Origin: Prosthecobacter debontii
Lineage (GTDB): Bacteria > Verrucomicrobiota > Verrucomicrobiia > Verrucomicrobiales > Akkermansiaceae
Length of the DNA stretch: 62,136 nucleotides
Assembly (NCBI GenBank): GCA_945869465.1
Contig: CAMBPB010000008.1
Coordinates: 1 to 62,136 of the forward strand
Direction: 5' to 3'
A program made the translations under genes and the position numbers. The notes under the pieces were generated by a model. The model was not told the DNA's origin, did not search any database, and was given only the letters and a program-made list of their open reading frames with translations. Shown here one piece after another: positions 24,101-33,381 of this stretch. The first letter of the stretch is position 1. The number at the start of each line of letters is the position of its first letter.

Positions 24101-25838
24101 ACTGAAGGCGGTAAAGATGGGCGTAGAGACTGTCCGAATCGCTGATGAGCGCATCGTGGGAACCGCTGGCGACGAGGCGGCCGTTCTGCATCACATGGAT
24201 GGTGCGGGCGTTGCGGATGGTGGAAAAACGGTGGGCGATGACGATGGTGGTGCGGCCTTGCATCAGGCGGTCGAAGGCGAGTTGAATTTGTTGTTCGGAC
24301 TCGCTGTCGAGGGCGGAGGTGGCCTCGTCAAGCAGCAGGATGGGCGCGTTTTTCAAAAACGCGCGGGCGATCGAGATCCGCTGCCGTTGGCCACCGGAGA
24401 GGCTACCGCCGTTTTCACCCACTTCGGTGTCGTAGCCGAGCGGTTGCTCAAGGATGAATTCGTGGGCGTAGGCGTTGCGGGCCGCCGCTTCGACTTCCGC
24501 GTCGGTCGCGTCCAGACGGGCGAAGCGGATGTTGTTACGAAGGGTATCGGAGAACAGGAAGGTGTCTTGGCTGACAAGCGACATGTGCTCCCGCAGCGAG
24601 GAGGTTTGCAGCTGCCGGATGTCCTGACCGTCGATTTCGATTTGGCCGCAATCACTTTCGTAGAAGCGCTCGATGAGGTTGAGCACGGTGGATTTCCCGC
24701 TGCCGGACGGGCCGACAAGGGCGGTCACGTGTCCACCGGGGCAGGCGAGGGAAACGTCGTGGAGTACCGGCTGGCCGGGGCGATAGGAGAAACTGACACC
24801 GCGGAGGGCGATGTCGCCGCGGGTGAGTTGGAGGGGCTTGGCGGTGGGCGAGTCGGGGATCGAGTGGTCGGCGTCGACCACTTTATAAAGCATTTCCACG
24901 CCGATGAGTGAGGCGTGGAGGTTGACGTTCATTTTGGCGATCCGCTTGATCGGCTCATAGCAGAGCAGCAGCGCGGTGAGGAAGGCGATGAGCGAATCCC
25001 CGCTTTGGCCATGGACGAGATTGCTGACGGACATCACCTCGCGGATATCGGCACGGTGGCCGAGGAAGGTGATGTCCGCGGAAATGCCGAGCGCTGCGAC
25101 GATGCCGCGAAGTTCGTCGAGGTAGGGACGTTTTTTTTCGTGAGTGTCGCCGGCGACGAGGCCGTGTGCCGGGATGTGTTCTTTTTTCAGTGCCGCGATC
25201 AGGTTGAAAAAATCCTCGTGGCCCTTCAAGCGGGTGATTCGGCCGGGAAGCAGCAACACGCATTTTCCCACGAGGTCCGGCCGTTCCGACCGCCAACGGG
25301 CGAGCCACTCGGCGGTCGCTTGGAAATCCGCGCCGTAGTCGCCCGGTTCGATGCCGCGGGGAATGACGCGGAGGTTTTCCGCCGGAGTGTCCGGATAGTT
25401 TTCCAACACATAAGTGCGAATGCTTTCGGAAACGGCGATCACGCGCTCGCCCCGGGTCATGATCGAGGAGTAGCGGTTCACCGAGTAGAACCCGTGGACG
25501 GTGCTCACCAAACGCGGGCGGGTGGCAGGATTCAAACCCCGCCACGCGAGCCACGCGACCCAGCCGGGGATGCGTGAGCGGATGTGGAGAATGTCCGGTC
25601 GCTCGCGGATGAGAAACTTTCGCAGTGGCAGCACTTGCAGCAGGGTCACGGGATTCTTGCGATGGACGGGCATCCCGATGTGGCGGGAGCCGGCGTTTTC
25701 AAGCTCCGCGACCATCCGGCCGCCATGAGAGACAACCATCGACTCATGTCCTTGCCGCACCAGAAACGAGGCGATTTCCAGCGTGCCACGTTCGACGCCG
25801 CCGGCATTCAGTTCAGGCAGGATCTGGACAATTTTCAT
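24072..25838 (-). CDS. Chimera: GT4 glycosyltransferase N-terminus fused to ABC exporter ATPase
   Basis: A 588-residue ORF. Residues 1-275 are a close paralogue of the glycosyltransferase at 21720 (QILPELNAGGVERGTLEIAS), ending at SVSNLVH. From about residue 280, SLIAFLTALLLCYEPIKRIAK is the last membrane segment of an MsbA-type exporter. A complete ATPase domain follows: Walker A GPSGSGKST (376-384), signature LSGGQ (480-484), Walker B ILLLDE (500-505) and the AHR H-loop. The glycosyltransferase half has lost the E-x7-E catalytic region and the exporter half has lost five membrane segments. A deletion between adjacent genes explains this best. Neither original activity should survive intact. 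Confidence 0.85.
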   Translation of the reverse strand: MKIVQILPELNAGGVERGTLEIASFLVRQGHESMVVSHGGRMVAELENAGSRHIGMPVHRKNPVTLLQVLPLRKFLIRERPDILHIRSRIPGWVAWLAWRGLNPATRPRLVSTVHGFYSVNRYSSIMTRGERVIAVSESIRTYVLENYPDTPAENLRVIPRGIEPGDYGADFQATAEWLARWRSERPDLVGKCVLLLPGRITRLKGHEDFFNLIAALKKEHIPAHGLVAGDTHEKKRPYLDELRGIVAALGISADITFLGHRADIREVMSVSNLVHGQSGDSLIAFLTALLLCYEPIKRIAKMNVNLHASLIGVEMLYKVVDADHSIPDSPTAKPLQLTRGDIALRGVSFSYRPGQPVLHDVSLACPGGHVTALVGPSGSGKSTVLNLIERFYESDCGQIEIDGQDIRQLQTSSLREHMSLVSQDTFLFSDTLRNNIRFARLDATDAEVEAAARNAYAHEFILEQPLGYDTEVGENGGSLSGGQRQRISIARAFLKNAPILLLDEATSALDSESEQQIQLAFDRLMQGRTTIVIAHRFSTIRNARTIHVMQNGRLVASGSHDALISDSDSLYAHLYRLQYEQNSSAQG

Positions 25839-27079
25839 GGCAGGGAAATCACCGGCACCGCCTCGCGGAGGCCGGCTTTGACGAGGGCTTTGGAAGCTCC
25901 GGTGGTGAGGATGAAATCCAATGGGAGGGCGGCGGATTCATCGATGGCGGCGATGGATTTTCGCAGCGTTTCAACGTCCGCCCCGGAGGACAGCCGGTGA
26001 ACGCGGGTTGTTACTGGCAACCACCAGGGCGGCGCGGCGGATGAGGTGAGAGCGACCTCGTATTCCACATCCGGATGCGTCCAAGTTGCGGGAAGCCGCC
26101 ACGATTCCGGCACATCCGCCAGCCACAGCAAGGCACGGTGCGGCTTGCCACCGCCTGGAGTGTCCGGCCCCAGCCAATCGCGAATCGTGTGGCTCGGGCG
26201 GATGTACACTTTCCATCGCTCCTGAAACCAGAAGACATCGAGCGGCCCGGCTTTCATCGCCTGTTCGAGCGCTACCATGCAATGGCCGGTGGTCGGCGGC
26301 GATTCGACGCGCATGAACACCGCCCGCCATTTCCCCGGCCGTTCGGTGGTCACCGAAAGCGCGAGCACCGCGCTTTTCGCCCGCCGCGCCAGCAAACTGG
26401 GCAGCGGACTGGCCCGGGTGCGCCGGCCGAAAAACGGGACCAGCTCGCCTTGGCTGCCGACCCGCTGGTCCGCCAGGATTCCCACGATACCGCCCTCGCG
26501 CAGAAACCCGGCGACGTGGAGCGGATTGTCGCGTTTGGAAAACATCCGCGTCCCGTCCGCCTGACGCCGCCCGAGAACCCGCTCGTCGAGCAAGCGGTTG
26601 TTGAGCGGACGGTAAAACGCGCCGGTCCGCGATTCTTCCGGGAACAGGTGGACGATGCGGCTGAGAATCTCCCAGTTGCCCATGTGCGAGAGTAGCAGGA
26701 CCACGCCCCTTCCACCGGCCACCGCCTGTTCGAGAAGATCCAGATTTTCGATGTGGATCGCGTCGCTGAGTTTTTCCGGCGAGAGGCGGGCGGTGTGGGC
26801 CACAGAAATCATGTTTCCCGCCGTGCGGCGGAAGGTTTCCCGCGCCATCCGCCGGAGTTCGGGAAGATCCTTTTCTCCGGCAAAGGCGATCCGCAAATTG
26901 CGCAGAATGGTTTTCCGCCGCTGCGGCATCAAGTGCCAAACCAGTCCGCCGAGCGCCTCGCCCAGCCGGAACAACCACGACCCCGGCAGCAGACTCGCCA
27001 GCCCCTCGATCAACGAATGACCGAGGCATTCCAGCCGCCATTGCAAAGGCTTCGGGGGGTTCTTCTGTTTGCCGCTCAT
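25835..27079 (-). CDS. LpxL/HtrB-type acyltransferase with C-terminal extension, copy 2
   Basis: A 414-residue paralogue of the gene at 22829 with the same layout. The LSHMGNWEIL motif has the catalytic His and Glu. ILRNLRIAFAGEKDLPEL and VGILADQRVGSQGELVPFFG are family segments. The same C-terminal extension is present (KPHRALLWLADVPESW and LDFILTTGASKALVKAGLRE). I take the start at 27079 (MSGKQKNPPK) because the reading frame upstream overlaps the chrA end. It overlaps the chimeric gene by ATGA exactly as copy 1 overlaps its glycosyltransferase, so the two genes were duplicated as a unit. Confidence 0.85.
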   Translation of the reverse strand: MSGKQKNPPKPLQWRLECLGHSLIEGLASLLPGSWLFRLGEALGGLVWHLMPQRRKTILRNLRIAFAGEKDLPELRRMARETFRRTAGNMISVAHTARLSPEKLSDAIHIENLDLLEQAVAGGRGVVLLLSHMGNWEILSRIVHLFPEESRTGAFYRPLNNRLLDERVLGRRQADGTRMFSKRDNPLHVAGFLREGGIVGILADQRVGSQGELVPFFGRRTRASPLPSLLARRAKSAVLALSVTTERPGKWRAVFMRVESPPTTGHCMVALEQAMKAGPLDVFWFQERWKVYIRPSHTIRDWLGPDTPGGGKPHRALLWLADVPESWRLPATWTHPDVEYEVALTSSAAPPWWLPVTTRVHRLSSGADVETLRKSIAAIDESAALPLDFILTTGASKALVKAGLREAVPVISLP

Positions 27080-27137
27080 GGGGAATCCGCCACGTGGGGT
27101 AACGGTTTCAACCCCTCGATGCAAGGCCGATGCCGTG

Positions 27138-28460
27138 TCACCGAATCCCGGCGAAATGCAGCGCCAAACCCAGCGCCGCACCCAAGCCGACGACCGGAAT
27201 CATGCCCCATTTGCGCCTTTGAATGAGGAACAGAAACCCCGCGGCAAGCACCAGCGGGATCGCATCGAAGCGCCCGGGCTCCGGCACCACCACCTGCCAC
27301 GCGAACCACACCGCGAGGTTGAGTATCACCCCAACCACCGCTGCGGTCACTGCGGACAGCGCCGTGTTGAGCCGCAAGTTCCCCCGGGTGCGCTCAATGA
27401 ACGGGGCTCCGGCAAAAATGAATAGGTAACCGGGAATGAACGTGCACCACGTCGTGATGGCCGCGGCGAGGGTGGCCGTTAGCAGCGGTGGCATTCCACT
27501 CGGCGCATGCCAACCGCCGAGAAAGCCAACAAACTGCAACACGAGAATCAGCGGACCAGGAGTGGTTTCCGCCAGCCCCAGTCCATCCATCATCTGCTCG
27601 GCTGTTAGCCAGCCCTCGACCACCACCGCCTGTTGGGCCACGTAGGGCAGTACGGCATACGCCCCGCCGAAAGTCACCAGCGCCGCCTTGCTGAAAAACA
27701 CGCCCTCGCGCGTTAGCACATGGCCCGGCCCCAGCCACGCGGCGCACAGCATCAGCGGCACCAGCCAGACGACCAGCCAAACCGCGATCTTGAGCAAGGT
27801 TCCCGCCAGCGTCGGTGGCGCGATCATGGAGGACACCTCGTCGGATATCACATAACTCGCGGAATCGTCGGCGTTCTTGCCGCCATGACCTCCACCGGAA
27901 CCGAAGACCTCTGGATATTTCCTGCCGAATCCCAATCCAAGCCCCAGCGCGGAAAGAATGATCAGCGGAAATGGCACGCCGTATCTGAAAATCGCCAAAA
28001 ACGAGGCCACCGCAATCGCCCACATCGCGGGATGTTTCAGCACCTTCTTGCCGATCCTCAGCACGGCTGATAGAACCACCGCCATCACCGCCGCCTTGAG
28101 CCCGTAAAACACCGCTTCCATCCACGGCAGTTTCCCGTAGGACACATAGACACCACTGATCGCCAGCATCAACAGCGCACCGGGCAATACAAACAACGCC
28201 CCGGCGATCAACCCGCCGCGCGTCCGGTGCAGCAACCAGCCGGTGTAAACCGCGAGTTGCTGCGCCTCCGGGCCTGGCAGCAACATACAGTAGTTGAGCG
28301 CGTGGAGAAACCGCCGGTCGCTCACCCAGCGGCGCGTTTCCACCAACTCCCGGTGCATCAGTGCGATCTGCCCGGCCGGCCCGCCGAAACTCAACAGCCC
28401 GATCCGAATCCAGACCCACAGGGCCTCACGCAACGACGGATGAGCGGGTGGCGGTTCCAT
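27138..28460 (-). CDS. Chromate transporter (CHR family)
   Basis: A 440-residue membrane protein with two homologous CHR halves. The first has LLSFGGPAGQIALMHRELVE and YCMLLPGPEAQQLAVYTGW. The second repeats them as TFGGAYAVLPYVAQQAVV and LAETTPGPLILVLQFVGF. The bidomain form exports chromate in exchange for protons, or imports a related anion. About ten hydrophobic segments are visible. It is upstream of the acyltransferase genes by 58 bp but has no obvious functional link to them. It could be the first gene of the transcript. Confidence 0.92.
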   Translation of the reverse strand: MEPPPAHPSLREALWVWIRIGLLSFGGPAGQIALMHRELVETRRWVSDRRFLHALNYCMLLPGPEAQQLAVYTGWLLHRTRGGLIAGALFVLPGALLMLAISGVYVSYGKLPWMEAVFYGLKAAVMAVVLSAVLRIGKKVLKHPAMWAIAVASFLAIFRYGVPFPLIILSALGLGLGFGRKYPEVFGSGGGHGGKNADDSASYVISDEVSSMIAPPTLAGTLLKIAVWLVVWLVPLMLCAAWLGPGHVLTREGVFFSKAALVTFGGAYAVLPYVAQQAVVVEGWLTAEQMMDGLGLAETTPGPLILVLQFVGFLGGWHAPSGMPPLLTATLAAAITTWCTFIPGYLFIFAGAPFIERTRGNLRLNTALSAVTAAVVGVILNLAVWFAWQVVVPEPGRFDAIPLVLAAGFLFLIQRRKWGMIPVVGLGAALGLALHFAGIR

Positions 28461-28472
28461 GCGCTTGCGATT

Positions 28473-29255
28473 TTACGGCGAGCCCGCGCCACGCACAACA
28501 ATCTTCTCCGCCCTCAGCCAGCGCCTGAGAACCTTCGGCTCGGCAGTTAGATTCCCGAGCATCCGCCAGTTGGATTTCTGCAGCACCTGAGCTTCAGCCC
28601 GGCCCTCGTCCACCACACACCACGGCCGCGAGCCCGAGGAATGAATCATCCGGAAGCCCTCCCCGCCGACCACGACAAACGCCACGTGGGTGTCGAGTCC
28701 TAGCAGATAGATTCCGGGTTCCGCCACATCGACCTCCGCGGCAAAGGCCTCGTAGGGTTTCCCGACCGTTAGAACACAGGCATCCTTTGCAAGAAACGAG
28801 CGCAGGATGTTGCCCGATGGCTGTTGTGCGAGTTGATAGCGATCGACCTGAAATCCGGCGTCCATGAGCACCGTGGCGACGTAATAGCCGCAGGCGATCC
28901 GCCCGCCGCCCGGCTTGGCGGCAATGCCGTTGAAGTCCCACGGCGTGCCGAGCCAGCAGCGCATCATTTCCGGCAGCGTGCGTTCGAGAAGCATCCGCGC
29001 GTCATGCTCCACCGCCGTGCGTGCGGCCTCGGTTTTCGCCTGGCTGTGGCGGGTGGCCAGATCCTTGCGCCAGCGTTCCAACTCGGAAACCAGCACCGCA
29101 TAGGTTGTCGGATCGGGCTGGGGCGTCTGCCGCAGGCCCAGCTTCACGCCGCCTGCAATCCCGCGATACCACCCGCACAAGGGCCCGCGCAACCACCAGC
29201 CCGCGCCACCAGCCATCGCCAGCAGCGTGATGAGCGCCAACCACCACCGTTTCAT
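28473..29255 (-). CDS. Membrane-anchored NlpC/P60-like putative peptidase
   Basis: A 260-residue protein with an N-terminal membrane segment (WWLALITLLAMAGGAGWWL). Its C-terminal domain has a Cys at the start of a helix (RIACGYYVATVLMDAGF) and a His on a strand (LDTHVAFVVVGGEGF). That Cys-His order matches papain-like NlpC/P60 or CHAP enzymes, which cut peptidoglycan peptides. The match is weak overall, and I infer the activity only from these residues. It ends 12 bp before the chrA start and is divergent from nth. Confidence 0.55.
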   Translation of the reverse strand: MKRWWLALITLLAMAGGAGWWLRGPLCGWYRGIAGGVKLGLRQTPQPDPTTYAVLVSELERWRKDLATRHSQAKTEAARTAVEHDARMLLERTLPEMMRCWLGTPWDFNGIAAKPGGGRIACGYYVATVLMDAGFQVDRYQLAQQPSGNILRSFLAKDACVLTVGKPYEAFAAEVDVAEPGIYLLGLDTHVAFVVVGGEGFRMIHSSGSRPWCVVDEGRAEAQVLQKSNWRMLGNLTAEPKVLRRWLRAEKIVVRGAGSP

Positions 29256-29338
29256 GATCGGAGCCTATCGTGAGCCGCAACTCCCCGCAAGTCCGGCCGC
29301 GCCTTGCATCCCACCGCCGAACCCGAAACACTCTTGCC

Positions 29339-29959
29339 ATGCTCAAACAACAACGCGCCGACCACTTGCTGCGCCGCCTCGGGGAACTCTATCCGGAAAC
29401 GCCGATCCCGTTGGATCACAAGGACGCCTACACCCTGCTCGTCGCCGTCCTGCTCTCCGCCCAATGCACCGATGTGCGGGTGAACTTGGTTACTCCCGCA
29501 TTGTTCGCCCTCGCCGATAACCCTCACGACATGATGAAGGTCCCGGTCGAGGAAATCCGTGCCATCATCCGGCCCTGTGGCTTGTCGCCGCGCAAATCCG
29601 CCGCAATTTCCGAACTTTCGAAAATCCTCGTCGCACAACACGCCGGCGAGGTGCCCGCAGATTTTGCCGCCCTCGAAGCCCTGCCCGGCGTCGGCCACAA
29701 GACGGCCTCCGTCGTGATGGCCCAGGCCTTCGGCGTCCCCGCCTTTCCGGTGGACACCCACATCCACCGCCTCGCCACTCGCTGGAAACTCACCTCCGGC
29801 AAAAACGTCGAACACACGGAACGCGACCTGAAAAAACTCTTCCCGCGCGAGTCATGGAACCGCCTCCACCTGCAAATCATCTTCTACGGCCGCGAACATT
29901 GCCGCGCCCGTGGCTGCAACGGCAAATCCTGCCTGCTCTGCCGCGAACTCTTCGGTTGA
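29339..29959 (+). CDS. Endonuclease III
   Basis: A 206-residue base-excision repair glycosylase/AP lyase for oxidised pyrimidines. The helix-hairpin-helix is LPGVGHKTASVVMAQAFG, with catalytic Lys in GHKTA and catalytic Asp in PVDTHIHRLATRW. The C-terminus carries four Cys in CRARGCNGKSCLLC. This is not the classical C-x6-C-x2-C-x5-C spacing, but short variants ending CPxC are known in the family. The start at 29339 gives the normal length; the frame upstream has no homology. Confidence 0.95.
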   Translation: MLKQQRADHLLRRLGELYPETPIPLDHKDAYTLLVAVLLSAQCTDVRVNLVTPALFALADNPHDMMKVPVEEIRAIIRPCGLSPRKSAAISELSKILVAQHAGEVPADFAALEALPGVGHKTASVVMAQAFGVPAFPVDTHIHRLATRWKLTSGKNVEHTERDLKKLFPRESWNRLHLQIIFYGREHCRARGCNGKSCLLCRELFG

Positions 29960-29964
29960 TCCGC

Positions 29965-31236
29965 CTAACCGATCCGAATCCGCTTGGCCACCGGCACGTG
30001 TTGGTTCAGCCACGCGAGCAGGAAAAACACCCGCAATCTCCAGCGGATGCCGAAGGTGAGTTCCGTCCTCCCGGCGAGCACCGCGTTGATCGCGCAGACC
30101 ATGCGGAGTTTGTTCGCCGGCTGGAAGAAGAGCTGGGCGAAATGTAATTGATAGAACTTCTCGATGAAATCCCAATAAAGGCCGACGTTTTTCCAGACCC
30201 GCTTTTCATACCGGCGCATCGCCGGAGTCATACCCCGGCCGGCGGCAAGCGCCGCATCGACCACGCGGCCTCCCTGCTGGCCGCTGCTCATGGCAAGCAT
30301 CACGCCGCTAGAAAAAATCGGATCGATGAACCCGGCCGCATCCCCCACCCGCACCACGCGCGGCGAAACGAGCGAGCGGTTCTGATAGGAGAAATCCACC
30401 AGCACCTGCGGTGCCATCAGCGCGTCCGCATTCTTGAAGCGCTCGCTCACCGCCCCCGTCGAGAGCACCGCATCCTCAAACACCTGCTCCGGCTTTTTTC
30501 CGAGCGCTTGAAATTCCGCGCGGTCCAACACCAAACCCACACTCGTTTTTCCCCCGGCCAGCGGAATGAGCCAGAACCAAGAATTCGCCCGCCGGATGAT
30601 CAGGATGTCGCCCGTTTCGTCACCTTGCGGCATGTCCACCTTGGCGAAATGGCTGAAAATCGCGATCTTCCGGTGCCCGGGGTAGTATTTCCGCAGCGAC
30701 TCGCTATTGCCAGTTAGATTCACCAGCCCACTGGCATCGACGAGAAACCGGGCGTTCTCGTTCTGCTCCACGCCGTCCGCGTCGCGGAACTTCACGGCGA
30801 CGGCCGCGCTGCTTACCTGATAGCCAAGCACCAGGCTCTGCTCGCGCACCACCGCGCCCGCCGCGCGCGAGTGATCCAGCAGGATTTGGTCAAACCTCGC
30901 CCGCTCCACCTGGATCGATTCCGGAAACTCCGTGAAGCAGCCTTGCGAGAAGTCCAGCCGGTTGCGCCGCGAGCCGTCGCCCATCCAGAATTGCGCGCCG
31001 CGTTTCACCATAAACCCGGCGGCGGAAATCTTCGGCCATACCCCAAGCTCCTCAAAAATCCGGCGGTTGTAAGGCAGCAGCGATTCCCCGATGTGGAAGC
31101 GCGGAAACTTCGATTTTTCCAGCACCAGCACGCGCCGCCCGGCCTTGGCCAGCGTCGTGGCCGCAGTCGATCCCGCCGGTCCGCCGCCGATCACGATGAC
31201 GTCCCATTCGGGCTTACTGGTGGCCTGCAAAGACAT
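29965..31236 (-). CDS. FAD-dependent oxidoreductase, geranylgeranyl reductase/halogenase-like
   Basis: A 423-residue flavoprotein. The FAD-binding fold opens DVIVIGGGPAGSTAATTLAKAG. The segment KFPRFHIGESLLP is the halogenase/geranylgeranyl reductase-like active-site region, and RVGDAAGFIDPIFSSGVMLA is the second FAD motif. The halogenase motif WxWxIP is absent (the equivalent is SWFWLIPL). The protein is therefore likely a monooxygenase or a reductase of unsaturated lipids or polyketides. I chose the start at 31236. It is divergent from the DUF2167 gene. Confidence 0.82.
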   Translation of the reverse strand: MSLQATSKPEWDVIVIGGGPAGSTAATTLAKAGRRVLVLEKSKFPRFHIGESLLPYNRRIFEELGVWPKISAAGFMVKRGAQFWMGDGSRRNRLDFSQGCFTEFPESIQVERARFDQILLDHSRAAGAVVREQSLVLGYQVSSAAVAVKFRDADGVEQNENARFLVDASGLVNLTGNSESLRKYYPGHRKIAIFSHFAKVDMPQGDETGDILIIRRANSWFWLIPLAGGKTSVGLVLDRAEFQALGKKPEQVFEDAVLSTGAVSERFKNADALMAPQVLVDFSYQNRSLVSPRVVRVGDAAGFIDPIFSSGVMLAMSSGQQGGRVVDAALAAGRGMTPAMRRYEKRVWKNVGLYWDFIEKFYQLHFAQLFFQPANKLRMVCAINAVLAGRTELTFGIRWRLRVFFLLAWLNQHVPVAKRIRIG

Positions 31237-31366
31237 GGCGGAGACACTGAAACGTCGCGCGCCTGTGCGCAACTCAAACGAATTTCCTCCTTGTGTCTTG
31301 CCAATCGGCCGGGACTCGGGCAGTAAAGGCTTGTAGTCAGTAACAATCTAACATTCCACCACTGCC

Positions 31367-32257
31367 ATGTTGCCGAAACTCCGTCCATTCCTGTGTGGGG
31401 CACTGCTTGCCTTCGCCGCATCTTTGTCAACGCATGCCCAGTCACCCGCAGAAGCGCCGGAGAAAACACCGGCCGAGGAAGCGCAAGACTATAAGTTCGA
31501 AAAACTTGTGACAAGCATCGCTTGGAAGACCGACGGCAGCGGAACCCTCGGAAACGTCGCCACTCTCAGCATTCCAAGCGGCTACCGTTTCACCGGGTCG
31601 GCGGGCACGATCCAATTGATGGAAGGCTATGGCAATCTAACCAGCGGCTCCGAACTCGGTTATATTTCGCCGCTCGACATGGGCTGGTTCGCGGTTTTTG
31701 AGTTCGACGAGTGCGGCTATGTGAAGGACGACGAAAAGGACAAACTCGATGCCGGCAAGATCCTCAAACAAATGCAGGAAAGCCAGATGGAGGCTAACAA
31801 GGAACTCGCCAAACGGGGCATGTCCACACTCCAGGTGCTGGGTTGGCAGACACCGCCGTTTTACAACCCGCAAACCAACAATCTCGAGTGGGCGATCCGG
31901 CTCCGCAGCAGCACTGGAGGCGAATCGATCAACTACAAAACCAAGCTTCTGGGACGCCGCGGAGTGATGGATGTGGTGCTGGTGTGCGGTGAGGAGGAAT
32001 TGCCGGGCGTGATCGCCGACTATCAGAATCTGCTGGAAAACTTCGCATTCAAGAAAGAGGAATCCTATGCCTCCTTTTCGAAGGGCGACAAAATCGCGGA
32101 ATATGGCCTGACCGGATTGATCGTGGGCGGTGGCTTGTTAGTCGCGGCGAAAACCGGGCTGTTGGCGAAGTTTTGGAAATTCATTGTCGTCGGGGTGATC
32201 GCCATCGGAGCATTCCTGAAACGAATTTTCGTGGGCAAAACCAAGGAGTCGATCTAA
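31367..32257 (+). CDS. DUF2167 membrane protein
   Basis: A 296-residue protein with a signal peptide (LCGALLAFAASLSTHA). A large extracytoplasmic domain has the family pattern LGYISPLDMGWFAVFEFDECGYVKDDEKD, written here in two pieces: LGYISPLDMGWFAVFEF and DECGYVKDDEKDKLDA. A C-terminal membrane region follows (about 240-285). DUF2167 proteins are uncharacterised, Gram-negative and inner-membrane-anchored. The next membrane-protein gene starts 13 bp downstream and is probably in the same transcript. Confidence 0.85.
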   Translation: MLPKLRPFLCGALLAFAASLSTHAQSPAEAPEKTPAEEAQDYKFEKLVTSIAWKTDGSGTLGNVATLSIPSGYRFTGSAGTIQLMEGYGNLTSGSELGYISPLDMGWFAVFEFDECGYVKDDEKDKLDAGKILKQMQESQMEANKELAKRGMSTLQVLGWQTPPFYNPQTNNLEWAIRLRSSTGGESINYKTKLLGRRGVMDVVLVCGEEELPGVIADYQNLLENFAFKKEESYASFSKGDKIAEYGLTGLIVGGGLLVAAKTGLLAKFWKFIVVGVIAIGAFLKRIFVGKTKESI

Positions 32258-32269
32258 TCGAAGAGATCG

Positions 32270-33349
32270 ATGTCGGCCTTTGCTGAGTTTCTCCTGATCG
32301 CCATCGCCTTGTATCTGTGGGAGTCCACGTTGTGGCTGCCACTGCGGGGCGTTGCGTTGCGGCGGCGCTGGCCGGGCGGCCAGTGGAGGATCGTGGATCC
32401 GGCGGCCTGGATCGCAACCCGGCAACTGGGAATGGTGCCTCTGCTACCGCTGCCGCCGGACGCCGGCCTGGCACCCTGCCAGGCCCCGCCGGTGGTGGTG
32501 GGCGCAGACGGCAATTTTCTAATGGAATCCGCCTCAGGCAGGCTCCATCCCTTGAAGCCGCTCGGCTGGGATGATTTTCACGAGCAGCCCCACCACCTGG
32601 TGGTAGCTGGACAAAAAACCAGGATTTCGTCGCCGCGTTGTATTGAAGTGCTGCGGCGCGCCAGGCACCGCGGGGCCACACCCGAGGTTGCGGTGCGGCA
32701 GGCGTGGCGCCTTGCATTGTCTCCCGGACGGTCGGGTCGTGAATGGCGTCGCTGGAAATTGGTATCCGGCCCGCTGCGCTGGTATGGGCCGTTGCTAACG
32801 CTGGGTTTTCTGGTGGGATTGCCTTTGGCTTATGTCTATCTGGGAAATTTGGCGACCGTGGTTTTCGCGCTGTGGTTGTGGTGTCTGATGGGTTGGACGG
32901 CGGCCCATTTGTGGTGGCTTGGCAAAAGGGTCTATCCGGGTGCCCGATCCGCCTTGCGCATGGATGCGCTGCTTGCGCTGGTGGTGCCGTTTCACGCGAT
33001 GCGTGCCGTGGAACTCGCGGCCGTGCATGCCATGGGCACCACCCATCCGCTGGGTTTGATTCTGTCATCCGGAGATCTGGAAAACCCCTGGCTCGGACGC
33101 TTCGTCCGCCGGATTCTGCATCCCATGCCGGATGTGGCGCAAGACGCCGGGTTTTCCGCCGCCCTCCGGCCGCTGCTGGAGGCGGCCTTGTCACAGAGTG
33201 GAAAAACGCCGAACGACTTCGACGCGGCACCCAGCCGCCTGAACGATCCGGTGGCGGCATGTTACTGCCCGCGTTGTCACGGGTTGTATTTGGCCCATGC
33301 AAGCACCTGCCCGGACTGCCATGGATTGGCCTTGCGACGCTTCACCTGA
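32270..33349 (+). CDS. Multi-pass membrane protein with C-terminal zinc ribbon, unknown function
   Basis: A 359-residue protein. An N-terminal hydrophobic segment (about 3-20) is followed by a soluble region of about 150 residues, two membrane segments around residues 168-210 (LLTLGFLVGLPLAYVYLG) and a C-terminal CPRCHGLYLAHASTCPDCHG with two CxxC knuckles for zinc. I do not recognise the family. It is linked to the DUF2167 gene by a 13-bp gap and converges on mnmG. A short palindrome, ATTGAT-T-ATCAAT at 33374-33386, lies at the junction. Confidence 0.6.
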   Translation: MSAFAEFLLIAIALYLWESTLWLPLRGVALRRRWPGGQWRIVDPAAWIATRQLGMVPLLPLPPDAGLAPCQAPPVVVGADGNFLMESASGRLHPLKPLGWDDFHEQPHHLVVAGQKTRISSPRCIEVLRRARHRGATPEVAVRQAWRLALSPGRSGREWRRWKLVSGPLRWYGPLLTLGFLVGLPLAYVYLGNLATVVFALWLWCLMGWTAAHLWWLGKRVYPGARSALRMDALLALVVPFHAMRAVELAAVHAMGTTHPLGLILSSGDLENPWLGRFVRRILHPMPDVAQDAGFSAALRPLLEAALSQSGKTPNDFDAAPSRLNDPVAACYCPRCHGLYLAHASTCPDCHGLALRRFT

Positions 33350-33381
33350 ATCTCGGCAATGATCACTTAACTAATTGATTA

